The notes below the pieces were generated by a model. That model saw nothing but the letters and a program-made list of their open reading frames with translations, was not told the origin of the DNA and made no database searches. Both the position numbers and the translations under genes were made by a program. A stretch of 52,944 nucleotides of DNA from Bacteroidota bacterium (lineage in GTDB: Bacteria; Bacteroidota; Bacteroidia; Bacteroidales; PUMT01). Below are positions 35,517-44,042 of this stretch, piece after piece; position 1 is the stretch's first letter; the number at the start of each line of letters is the position of its first letter. The stretch covers positions 1 through 52,944 of the forward strand of contig PUMT01000022.1 of the NCBI GenBank assembly GCA_003551495.1, written 5' to 3'.

Positions 35517-36686
35517 ATGAAGAAATCACTCGACCGCCGCAACTTTCTTAAATTATCCGCCGCCGGAGCAGCAGGCAGTATCCTTGCGGGCAGCGGAACT
35601 TTGCACGCTTCTGCTTTGAGAAACACAAAGCCGGAAGGAAGTAACGGAATTATTTACCGCACACTTGGAAAAACAGGTATAAGGGTGCCTGTGGTAAACC
35701 TTGGTGTAATGCGTGTGGATAATCCCAGAATAGTAACCATGGCCCTTGACGGGGGAATGAAGTTTCTTGATACTGCATACAGTTACCAGAATGGGAGGAA
35801 CGAAGAGATGCTCGGGGAACTTTTGAAGGACAGGCCCAGGGACTCCTACTATATTGCCACAAAAATAAGGGGCGAAAACGAGGAGCAGCTTATGGGACAG
35901 TTTGATGTCAGCATGAAAAGGCTGCAGCTTGATTATGTTGACATTCTTCATTTTCACCGCCCCACAGCAGAGCAAACCCTTGATCCGGAACTTTTGTCGG
36001 TTTTTAAGAAGATAAAGGAGAGCGGAAGGGCGAAATTCCTTGGAGTAAGCACACATTCAAATGAGCCTGAAGTGATAAGGGCTGTCATTAAAAGCAATGT
36101 TTACGACGTTGTTCTCACCTCTTACAATTTCAGGATGGAGTACTACGCTGACCTTAAAAAGGCTGTAGCCGAAGCGAATGCAGCAGGAATCGGTGTTATT
36201 GCACAAAAAACCATGGCCGGTGCTTACTGGGACAGGGAGAGGAATGACCCGATCAACACAAAGGCAGCCCTGAAGTTTGTCCTTCAGGATGAAAATGTAC
36301 ATACTTCAATTCCGGGAGTAACAGCATTCCATGAACTGGAAGATAACTTCGAGGTGAACAAGGATATTTCGATGACTGAGCAGGAAATAAAAGACCTGAG
36401 GCTGGATGAACAAACCGCAGGCATGTTCTGCCTGGGCTGTGAAAAATGTATAGCCCAGTGCCCGCAAAAACTGCCTGTCCCCGACATAATGCGTTCATAT
36501 ATGTATGCTTACGGTTACAGGGACCTGTCACTTGCACGTGAAACGATGGATTCACTCAGCCTGAATGCTGATGCATGCGGCAACTGCACTTCCTGCAGCG
36601 TGAAATGTGTTCAGGGGTTCAATGTAGCCCAAAAGATAAGGGATATTGACAGGATACGTCATATACCCTCCGATTTTCTAACGTGA
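35517..36686 (+). CDS. Tat-exported aldo/keto reductase with ferredoxin-type clusters
   Basis: Protein of 389 aa. The twin-arginine signal RRNFLKLSAAGAAGSILAG indicates export of a folded cofactor-bearing protein. Residues about 45-300 form an aldo/keto reductase barrel with the catalytic Asp/Tyr (FLDTAYSYQNGRNEE), Lys (YIATKIRG) and His (DILHFHRP). The C-terminal part adds 4Fe-4S motifs CLGCEKCIAQCP and CGNCTSCSVKC. AKRs with such clusters are a known group, but their redox partner and substrate are unclear; NADPH would not be available outside the cytoplasm. It is followed after 53 bp by the DUF6599-like gene. Confidence 0.88.
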   Translation: MKKSLDRRNFLKLSAAGAAGSILAGSGTLHASALRNTKPEGSNGIIYRTLGKTGIRVPVVNLGVMRVDNPRIVTMALDGGMKFLDTAYSYQNGRNEEMLGELLKDRPRDSYYIATKIRGENEEQLMGQFDVSMKRLQLDYVDILHFHRPTAEQTLDPELLSVFKKIKESGRAKFLGVSTHSNEPEVIRAVIKSNVYDVVLTSYNFRMEYYADLKKAVAEANAAGIGVIAQKTMAGAYWDRERNDPINTKAALKFVLQDENVHTSIPGVTAFHELEDNFEVNKDISMTEQEIKDLRLDEQTAGMFCLGCEKCIAQCPQKLPVPDIMRSYMYAYGYRDLSLARETMDSLSLNADACGNCTSCSVKCVQGFNVAQKIRDIDRIRHIPSDFLT

Positions 36687-36739
36687 TAAAACAGGCGGAA
36701 GAATTTCAGAACAATACGAAAACCAAAAATTGAGCAGAT

Positions 36740-37630
36740 ATGAGAGAAACATCAGGAAAAAGATTTAAAACAATGGTTTTAGCCTTTCTTGCGGCAGTTT
36801 TGTTTTTTATTTCAGGGACAATGAATTATGCTGCCGCCGATCACACCAGGTTTTTCCCTGATATGGACGGTTGGGAAGAGCCGGAAGAAATTGTGGTTTA
36901 CACTCCCGAAACTTTATGGGATATTATCAATGGGGCAGCAGACCTCTTTTATGCATACGACTTCCAGGAAATGTACTGGGGTGAATTTGTAAACTCAGAA
37001 GACAACAACATTTACATTGTTATGGAAATTTACCGCCAGGGTGATCCTGTTACTGCTTTTGGAGTTTATTCCCAGGAGAGGCCAAGGGTGCCCGATCTTG
37101 TTGACATCGGGGTGGAAGGATACACTGCTGAAGGGATTTTACATTTCTTTGTAGCCGACTGTTATGTGAAGATCAGGAGTCACGACACTTCCGAAGAGAC
37201 TAAAGAGGCAATGGAGAACCTGGCAAGACATGTTGCAGGGATGCTGGATCCTGATCCTCAGTTCCCGGAAATAGTCTATGCCCTTCCTGAAGAAGGAAAA
37301 GTGGAGTATTCCGAAGAGTTCATCAATACCAATTTCCTGGGGCACACTTTCCTTTCACGTGCATTTGTGTCGACATATGAAATTGACGGAAGCAGGTTCA
37401 ACCTGTTCGTAATAGAAAAGGAAAGCAGGGATGAATGTAAGGATATACTTGCCAGTTATTATGAATTCAGCGGACAGGATGCCGAAATTTCGGAAGGTAT
37501 TCACAGGATAGATGACCGGTGGAATGGTGAGGTGGGGATAGTCTGGAAAGGCAACAGGATGTACGGCTATTTCAACCTTGAAGAGGAAGATCTTCAGGAA
37601 AAATATCTGGAGCTTTTTTCAGGACGTTAA
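36740..37630 (+). CDS. Secreted DUF6599-like protein
   Basis: Exported protein of 296 aa with a signal segment (MVLAFLAAVLFFISGTMNYAA). It contains ETLWDIINGAADLFYAYDFQEMYWGEF, a motif I associate with DUF6599, followed by a mixed alpha/beta region. Function unknown. It sits 53 bp after the Tat-type aldo/keto reductase on the same strand and before a terminator, suggesting a two-gene unit acting in the envelope. Confidence 0.7.
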   Translation: MRETSGKRFKTMVLAFLAAVLFFISGTMNYAAADHTRFFPDMDGWEEPEEIVVYTPETLWDIINGAADLFYAYDFQEMYWGEFVNSEDNNIYIVMEIYRQGDPVTAFGVYSQERPRVPDLVDIGVEGYTAEGILHFFVADCYVKIRSHDTSEETKEAMENLARHVAGMLDPDPQFPEIVYALPEEGKVEYSEEFINTNFLGHTFLSRAFVSTYEIDGSRFNLFVIEKESRDECKDILASYYEFSGQDAEISEGIHRIDDRWNGEVGIVWKGNRMYGYFNLEEEDLQEKYLELFSGR

Positions 37631-37672
37631 AGTTGTTAAAACACTTCCGGATCTATTCAATTTTATAAAAAG

Positions 37673-37704
37673 AGAGGGTGTCTCAAAAACCTGAAACACC
37701 CTCT
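37673..37704. terminator. Bidirectional terminator
   Basis: AGAGGGTGT (37673-37681) pairs with ACACCCTCT (37696-37704), loop 14 nt, extended by A/T pairs and followed by TTCTATTTG on plus and TTTTTATAAA on minus. It separates the DUF6599-like gene from the convergent pckA. Confidence 0.8.
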
Positions 37705-37809
37705 TTCTATTTGTACTGCTATCCTGAAATATTTCCAGTTATCAGGAGTTTAATATTTCATTTTAGACAGCCTTTTTAAAAATTCAACACACTTAATAAA
37801 CTTGATTTA

Positions 37810-39453
37810 TTATAATTTGGGACCTGCGGCTACCAGCCGCTTGCCTTCATCAGAGTCGGTAAACATCTCAAAATTGTTGATGAATTTTTGGGCCAACTCA
37901 CAGCAGATTCTGTCATACTCCTCCTTGTCCTCCCACATATTCCTGGGATTCAGGATTCTGCTGTCAACACCTTTTAGGGTTTTGGGGATGGATAAATTGA
38001 AGACAGGCATTGTTTCATATTCAGCTTCCAGAATTGAACCGTCGTGTATTGCATCTATAATTGTTCTTGTAGCCGGTATGTCAATCCTTTTCCCTACTCC
38101 GTATTTTCCGCCTACCCATCCGGTATTGACAAGATACGCCTTCGAGTTATGAGCATCCATCTTTCTGGCAAGCTCACGCGCATAAACAGTTGGGTGCAGA
38201 AGGAGGAAAGCAGCACCGAAAGCAGCAGAAAAAGTGGGTTTGGGTTCAGTTATTCCCCTTTCAGTTCCCGCTACCTTTGCAGTGTATCCGCTCAGAAAGT
38301 GGTACATTGCCTGGTCGCGGGTTAATCTGGCAACCGGTGGCAGGATACCAAAGGCATCTGCTGTAAGGAAAATTATGTTTTTGGCATGGCCTCCTTTGGA
38401 AACTGGTTTTACAATATTTTTAATATGATAAATCGGATATGACATCCTTGTGTTCTCGGTTTTTGAACTGTCACTCATATCCACTACACCCGTTTTTTCG
38501 TCGTAAACCACATTTTCAAGTAATGCGTCACGCTTCATTGAATTGTAAATATCGGGTTCATTTTCCTTGCTCAGGTTGATTACCTTTGCATAGCAGCCTC
38601 CCTCAAAATTAAATATTCCATCATCATCCCATCCATGTTCGTCATCTCCAATAAGCTTTCTTTTAGGATCGGCAGAAAGTGTGGTTTTGCCCGTTCCTGA
38701 AAGGCCGAACATAATGGCTGTGTCACCTTTATCTCCCATATTGGCAGAACAGTGCATTGATGCAATATTTTTCAGGGGGAGCAGGTAGTTCATTATTGAA
38801 AAGAAGCCCTTTTTTATCTCTCCTCCGTACCACGTTCCGCCCACACATGCCATACCGGCGCCAATGTTAAATGCAACAAACACCTCACTGTTCAATCCCT
38901 GTTCTTCCCATTTGGGATTTGTGATTTTCGGTGCATTCAGCATTACAAAATCCGGCTTGAAGTTTTCAAGCTCCTCTTCTGTCGGCCTGATAAACATGTT
39001 TTTCACAAAATGTGCCATCCATGCAACTTCGGTTATAACCCTTATGCCTATTCTTGTATCGGGATTAGCACCGGCAAATGCATCCTGAACATACAGCCTT
39101 TTGCCTGAAAGCTGCTTCTGGGCAAGCGTTTTCAGGTGTTCCCAAACCTCAGGTGAAATAGGTTTGTTATCCGAACTTTTTCTTTCGGGAGATTTCCACC
39201 AGATATTTTTCTCTGAAGAAGGCTCTTTCACTATATACTTGTCTTTTGGAGAGCGGCCGGTAAATATTCCTGTATCAACAGCAACCGCACCTGTACTTGT
39301 AACAAAGCCTTTTTCAAGGCCTTCCAGGTTCGGGTCGGTTTCGTGCCTGAACAGTTCTTCATATGAGAGGTTGTGAAATACCTGTCCCGGATTTTCAATG
39401 CCATAAGCTGACAGGTCAATCTTTGTTTTTTGAACGGGGTCCTTAGTATCCAT
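37810..39453 (-). CDS. pckA: Phosphoenolpyruvate carboxykinase (ATP)
   Basis: ATP-type PEP carboxykinase, 547 aa: interconverts oxaloacetate + ATP and PEP + CO2 + ADP. The kinase-1a P-loop [16 protein letters not shown], kinase-2 [20 protein letters not shown], and the ring of conserved residues near [12 protein letters not shown] and [17 protein letters not shown] are all present. Full length. Its 5' end follows the ppdK terminator, so it probably has its own promoter although I could not identify one. In fermentative Bacteroidota this enzyme often runs in the CO2-fixing direction towards succinate. Confidence 0.97.
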   Translation of the reverse strand: MDTKDPVQKTKIDLSAYGIENPGQVFHNLSYEELFRHETDPNLEGLEKGFVTSTGAVAVDTGIFTGRSPKDKYIVKEPSSEKNIWWKSPERKSSDNKPISPEVWEHLKTLAQKQLSGKRLYVQDAFAGANPDTRIGIRVITEVAWMAHFVKNMFIRPTEEELENFKPDFVMLNAPKITNPKWEEQGLNSEVFVAFNIGAGMACVGGTWYGGEIKKGFFSIMNYLLPLKNIASMHCSANMGDKGDTAIMFGLSGTGKTTLSADPKRKLIGDDEHGWDDDGIFNFEGGCYAKVINLSKENEPDIYNSMKRDALLENVVYDEKTGVVDMSDSSKTENTRMSYPIYHIKNIVKPVSKGGHAKNIIFLTADAFGILPPVARLTRDQAMYHFLSGYTAKVAGTERGITEPKPTFSAAFGAAFLLLHPTVYARELARKMDAHNSKAYLVNTGWVGGKYGVGKRIDIPATRTIIDAIHDGSILEAEYETMPVFNLSIPKTLKGVDSRILNPRNMWEDKEEYDRICCELAQKFINNFEMFTDSDEGKRLVAAGPKL

Positions 39454-39542
39454 AAACGGGAATTTTAATTTTAATAGACTGGGAAATGATATTTATATCT
39501 CAAAAATAACCAATAAACCGGAAACAAAATGCTAATTTAAAG

Positions 39543-39577
39543 AAAAAAGCAGCATTTGTAAAAAACGCTGCTTTTTT
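39543..39577. terminator. Terminator between ppdK and pckA
   Basis: AAAAAAGCAGC (39543-39553) pairs perfectly with GCTGCTTTTTT (39567-39577), 11 bp, 13-nt loop. On the minus strand it is followed by TTTTTTCTTTAAA and ends the ppdK transcript 147 bp after its stop. Confidence 0.85.
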
Positions 39578-39723
39578 ATCTGAATTTACGAGTTATGTAT
39601 TTAAGGTAGTTCGAAAAAAGTTTTTGATCAATTCAAACTGTTAGTTTATAATTTTTCGCCCCAGACCCCCACCCCGCAGATATTTCAATGCGCAATGAAT
39701 GGCAGGGGACGATCATTATTTGT

Positions 39724-42453
39724 TTATTCCATATCCTTTATTGCTGCATGTGCGGCTGCCAGTCTGGCCACCGGAACCCTGTAGGGAGAACAGCTTACAT
39801 AATCCATTCCGGCTCTGTGGCAAAACTCAACCGATGACGGCTCACCTCCATGCTCACCGCATATACCAATCTTCAGATCCTTTTTGGTTTTCCTTCCTTT
39901 TTTGACAGCCATGTCCACCAGCTGTCCCACTCCCTCCTGATCTAGCACCTGGAAGGGGTCTACTTTCAGTATTCCTTTTTCCAGGTATATATCGAGGAAT
40001 GTGCCGGCATCATCGCGTGAGTAGCCGAATGTCATCTGAGTCAGGTCATTTGTTCCGAATGAGAAGAAATCGGCTGCACCGGCGATCTTGTCGGCTGTAA
40101 GGCATGCCCTGGGCACCTCTATCATGGTCCCTACAAGATAATCGATCCTGTCATTATATGCACTGAAAACCTCTTCTGCGGTATTGCGGACTATCTCAGC
40201 CTGCAATTCCATCTCTTCGACGTTTCCAGTCAGCGGAATCATTATTTCAGGTACCGCCGTTATATTTTTCTTCTTCAGGTTAAGAGCAGCCTCTATTATT
40301 GCCCTTGACTGCATTTCGGTAATTTCAGGGTAGGTATTGCCAAGACGGCATCCCCTGTGCCCGAGCATAGGGTTGAACTCATGAAGCGAATCAACCTTTG
40401 CCTTTACCTCTTCAGCCGAAATTCCCATGTCCTTTGCCATCTCTTCCTGGTTCTTTTTTTCGTGGGGAACAAACTCATGCAGGGGCGGATCAAGCAATCT
40501 TACAGTTACGGGCAAGTCCTGCATCGCCTCAAAGATACCTTCGAAATCTGACCTCTGGACAGGCAACAGCTTTTCAAGGGCTTTTCTGCGCCCGCTTTCA
40601 TCATCTGCAAGTATCATCTGGCGCATCAACCTGATACGGTCGCCTTCGAAAAACATATGCTCTGTACGGCAAAGTCCTATTCCCCCTGCACCGAATTTTC
40701 TTGCAACCTTCGAATCGTGAGGTGAATCGGCGTTTGTGCGTACATACATCCTTGTATATTTGTCAGTCAGCTCCATCAGCTCCCCAAAACTTCCTGTAAG
40801 CTCCGGATTGATGGTCGGAATTTTTCCTTCGTAAACATTTCCGGTTGTACCATTCAGCGAAAGCCAGTCTCCTTCGCTGTAAACCTTACCGTCAACGGAA
40901 ACAGTCTTTTCCCTGTAGTTTACCTTCAGCTTGCCTGCTCCTGAAACACAGCATTTGCCCATACCCCTTGCAACTACAGCTGCATGGGATGTCATTCCCC
41001 CGCGGGCTGTAAGGATGCCTTTTGCAAGATTCATCCCCTTGAGATCTTCGGGAGATGTTTCCACACGTACCAGCAACACTTCCTTGCCTTTGGCATGCCA
41101 CTCCTCCGCATCATCAGCAAAAAACACTATTTGTCCGGTTGCAGCACCAGGAGATGCAGGCAATCCCTTTGCAATCACTTCCGATTTCTCCATTTCACCC
41201 TTGTCAAATACCGGATGCAAAAGCTCATCAAGTCTTGCAGGAGTACAACGCAATACAGCAGTGGGTTCATCAATCAGTCCTTCATGAAGCATATCCATTG
41301 CAATCTTTACCATTGCAGCACCCGTACGTTTCCCGTTCCTGGTCTGCAGCATCCAGAGTTTCCCCTCCTGTATGGTGAACTCTATATCCTGCATATCCTT
41401 GTAATGTATTTCCAGCTTTTCCTGTATTTCAAAAAGCTCCTTGTATAGTTCAGGCATGCACTCTTCAAGGGAAGGATAGCTGTTTTTCCTGGTCTCTTCA
41501 TCAACTGCCGCAAGCTTAGCCCAGCGAACAGAACCTTCCTTTGTGATCTGCTGGGGAGTTCTTGTACCTGCTACAACATCCTCACCCTGCGCATCAATCA
41601 GGTATTCACCGTTGAATATCTTTTCGCCGGTTGCAGCATCACGTGTAAAAGCCACGCCGGTAGCAGAATTCTGTCCCATATTACCGTAAACCATCGCCTG
41701 CACATTAACCGCTGTTCCCCATTCCTCAGGGATTTTGTTAATCTTGCGGTAATATGTAGCACGGGGATTGTTCCAGCTTTCAAATACTGCAATTACCGAA
41801 CCCCATAACTGTTCATAGGGATCGGTCGGGAAATCCTTTCCGGCCTTTTCCCTTACAATCTTTTTAAATCTTGACACCAGTTCCTTGAAATCTTCTGCCT
41901 TGAGTTCGTTGTCATTTTCCACTCCCAGCTCTTCCTTGAGCTTGTCCATAGCTTCATCAAAAGGATCATGGTCTTCCTTTGACTCAGGTTTGAGACCCAT
42001 CACAACATCCCCGTACATCTGTATAAACCTCCTGTAGCTGTCCCATGCAAATCTTTCATTACCGGTTTTAGCTATCAACGCCTCAACTGTTTCATCATTC
42101 ATTCCAAGGTTCAGCACTGTGTCCATCATCCCCGGCATAGAAGCCTTTGCACCTGAGCGGACTGAAAGAAGGCAAGGGTTGTCTTTGCTGGTAAAACCAG
42201 CTCCCATAATATCTTCTACGTATTTTACTGCCTTTTCAACTTCATCCCTGATCAATTCGATGGTTTTCTCCCTGCCCTGTTTGTTGTACATAATACAAGC
42301 TTCAGTTGTAATTGTAAAGCCGGGGGGAACAGGAATGCCTATCAGGTTCATTTCTGCAAGATTTGCCCCTTTTCCGCCAAGAAGATCTTTCATTTCTGCA
42401 TTACCCTCAGCCTGTCTGTTACCAAAGGTATATACATATTTAACATTCGCCAT
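39724..42453 (-). CDS. ppdK: Pyruvate, phosphate dikinase
   Basis: PPDK, 909 aa: pyruvate + ATP + Pi to PEP + AMP + PPi, or the reverse in glycolysis with PPi. The N-terminal ATP-grasp domain has LGGKGANLAEMNLIGIPVPPG. The central phosphohistidine domain has GGMTSHAAVVARGMGKCCVSGAG with the catalytic His. The C-terminal PEP-binding barrel includes GIGLCRTEHMFF and FSFGTNDLTQMTFGYSRDD, and ends with GICGEHGGEPSSVEF. Complete. Adjacent to pckA on the same strand, so the window encodes two PEP-forming enzymes side by side, as expected for an organism using the PEP-pyruvate-oxaloacetate node intensively. Confidence 0.97.
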   Translation of the reverse strand: MANVKYVYTFGNRQAEGNAEMKDLLGGKGANLAEMNLIGIPVPPGFTITTEACIMYNKQGREKTIELIRDEVEKAVKYVEDIMGAGFTSKDNPCLLSVRSGAKASMPGMMDTVLNLGMNDETVEALIAKTGNERFAWDSYRRFIQMYGDVVMGLKPESKEDHDPFDEAMDKLKEELGVENDNELKAEDFKELVSRFKKIVREKAGKDFPTDPYEQLWGSVIAVFESWNNPRATYYRKINKIPEEWGTAVNVQAMVYGNMGQNSATGVAFTRDAATGEKIFNGEYLIDAQGEDVVAGTRTPQQITKEGSVRWAKLAAVDEETRKNSYPSLEECMPELYKELFEIQEKLEIHYKDMQDIEFTIQEGKLWMLQTRNGKRTGAAMVKIAMDMLHEGLIDEPTAVLRCTPARLDELLHPVFDKGEMEKSEVIAKGLPASPGAATGQIVFFADDAEEWHAKGKEVLLVRVETSPEDLKGMNLAKGILTARGGMTSHAAVVARGMGKCCVSGAGKLKVNYREKTVSVDGKVYSEGDWLSLNGTTGNVYEGKIPTINPELTGSFGELMELTDKYTRMYVRTNADSPHDSKVARKFGAGGIGLCRTEHMFFEGDRIRLMRQMILADDESGRRKALEKLLPVQRSDFEGIFEAMQDLPVTVRLLDPPLHEFVPHEKKNQEEMAKDMGISAEEVKAKVDSLHEFNPMLGHRGCRLGNTYPEITEMQSRAIIEAALNLKKKNITAVPEIMIPLTGNVEEMELQAEIVRNTAEEVFSAYNDRIDYLVGTMIEVPRACLTADKIAGAADFFSFGTNDLTQMTFGYSRDDAGTFLDIYLEKGILKVDPFQVLDQEGVGQLVDMAVKKGRKTKKDLKIGICGEHGGEPSSVEFCHRAGMDYVSCSPYRVPVARLAAAHAAIKDME

Positions 42454-42559
42454 ATTTGTTATATTTTAATTGATTAAAAATAAATTGCAAAATCAAACCA
42501 CAGAAGTCTGGAAAAATTCTCCCAAAATTAAGAAAAAAAAATCCAAAATCAGACAGCCG

Positions 42560-42592
42560 GACTGTTCATTCGTTCCGTTTAGCGGAACAGTC
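42560..42592. other. Two mutually exclusive hairpins between hlyD-like and ppdK genes
   Basis: GACTGTTC (42560-42567) can pair with GAACAGTC (42585-42592); alternatively GTTCCG (42572-42577) pairs with CGGAAC (42583-42588). The two share the GAAC bases, so only one can form. It lies in the 223-bp gap upstream of ppdK and downstream of the hlyD-like stop, without a strong U-tract. No gene is seen in this gap. Confidence 0.45.
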
Positions 42593-42676
42593 TAATAACC
42601 ACATGGTAAACGGCTATTCTCAAAGGGCAAATGGTTTTTCTGAAAAAGAGCCGCCACTTCTTTTACCGGACGATTG

Positions 42677-44008
42677 TCATCGGGCACGATGTCTCAGGAG
42701 ATGTCTGAGAGGACTTACCATTCTTTGGAGCAGGCTCAGATCATCGGTTGATATTTCGGCTGTTCCTGTAAGTTCACGTATTACATCTATTTCATAGCCA
42801 TAGGATGTAACCGGACCATTGGTAAGATCCAGAACAGCCGGGAATCCCGTTTCAAGCGGGCCGCTGGAAATAGAGTGAACCCTTGCTTCAATCATCCCGA
42901 ATTCCATATATGGATAGCCGTCCAGTTTTATATTGACAATTTGTCCGGGTCTTACCTTCCCTGCCCCCCTGTGCGGCAATATAAGTCGCGCATGAAGCTC
43001 CCCCTTATCTTCCGGCACAACTGAAAAAACGGGGTCGCCTTCCCTCACTTCCTGCAGGACACTCCAGATCATTACATAATTCAGTATCCCGTCAGTTGAA
43101 GAAACAACAAGATATCTTTTTTCCCATGCAGAAACTGAGCTTTCAAGTTGCCTGAGGGCATTTACAAGACCGGTTACCAGATCCTGTCTCCTCTGCTCCT
43201 CCTCCATCCTTGTATCGGTAATGGAGTGTCTCAGTCTTGCAATAGTTACTGCTGTATTTGAAAGTGAGAGCCTTGCCGATTCAACAGCCTGCTCTTTTTC
43301 CAGAAGTGAAGAGCGTGCTTTTTCGAAGTCAGATGTAGATATAACACCCGTAGAATAAAGTAATGAGTCTCTTCTGAACTGGCTCCTGGTAAGCTCAAGA
43401 TCGGTCAGTGCCAGATTTTCCTGTGATTCAAGTACCCTGAAATACTGTTCATACTCCTTCAGTTCTTCTTCAAGAGCATTGATCTTCCTTTTGTAAAAAT
43501 CCTGTGATTCAAAAATATTGAAATCATTTACAGTTTTAACGAGTTGGTTATAGTAAGGCTGAATCTCGCCAAGTACAAGGTCGCGCGGAAAAGTGAACCC
43601 TTTAAAATACTGTTCCGGACTGCCGTTGTTATTAACTTCCTTCAGAATATCAAGTAACCTGAATACATCCCTGTGGCGTGCAGGATTTTCGATAACAGCC
43701 AAAGTATCGGAATACTTAACAAAATCCCCGTCTTTCCTGAAAATAGTTGTAAGCCTTCCTGTTGAGCGGGCTGTAATAACTGACGGAGGATTTTCAGTGG
43801 TAATAATGACCGGGGCGGTTACAATATCTGGATAACTGAAAACTCCGCTACCGGCAAGTATAATAACCACAACTGCAAACATCACTCCGATACCCGACCT
43901 TACAAGCCAGCCGGGTGGAGTTCCCATTATATCCTGTACCTCTTCCGACCGGATCGATATCTTTTCAGCTTTCCTTTTCAGGCTTTCATCATCAGTTTGC
44001 CTTTCCAT
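42677..44008 (-). CDS. HlyD-family periplasmic adaptor of the peptide exporter
   Basis: Membrane fusion protein of 443 aa. A cytoplasmic N-terminus (SEEVQDIMGTPPGWLVRSGI) is followed by one TM helix (about 40-60), a biotinyl-lipoyl-like segment (STGRLTTIFRKDGDFVKYSDTL), a long coiled-coil hairpin (about 165-295) and a beta-barrel part (LPHRGAGKVRPGQIVNIKLDGYPY). It links an inner-membrane exporter to a TolC-like outer channel, which is not encoded nearby. It starts 34 bp after the C39-peptidase ABC gene on the same strand, forming the standard exporter/adaptor pair for double-glycine peptides in Gram-negative bacteria. Confidence 0.92.
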   Translation of the reverse strand: MERQTDDESLKRKAEKISIRSEEVQDIMGTPPGWLVRSGIGVMFAVVVIILAGSGVFSYPDIVTAPVIITTENPPSVITARSTGRLTTIFRKDGDFVKYSDTLAVIENPARHRDVFRLLDILKEVNNNGSPEQYFKGFTFPRDLVLGEIQPYYNQLVKTVNDFNIFESQDFYKRKINALEEELKEYEQYFRVLESQENLALTDLELTRSQFRRDSLLYSTGVISTSDFEKARSSLLEKEQAVESARLSLSNTAVTIARLRHSITDTRMEEEQRRQDLVTGLVNALRQLESSVSAWEKRYLVVSSTDGILNYVMIWSVLQEVREGDPVFSVVPEDKGELHARLILPHRGAGKVRPGQIVNIKLDGYPYMEFGMIEARVHSISSGPLETGFPAVLDLTNGPVTSYGYEIDVIRELTGTAEISTDDLSLLQRMVSPLRHLLRHRAR

Positions 44009-44042
44009 CAGCCGTTACAAATTTCAGGTTATAAATAGTTTA

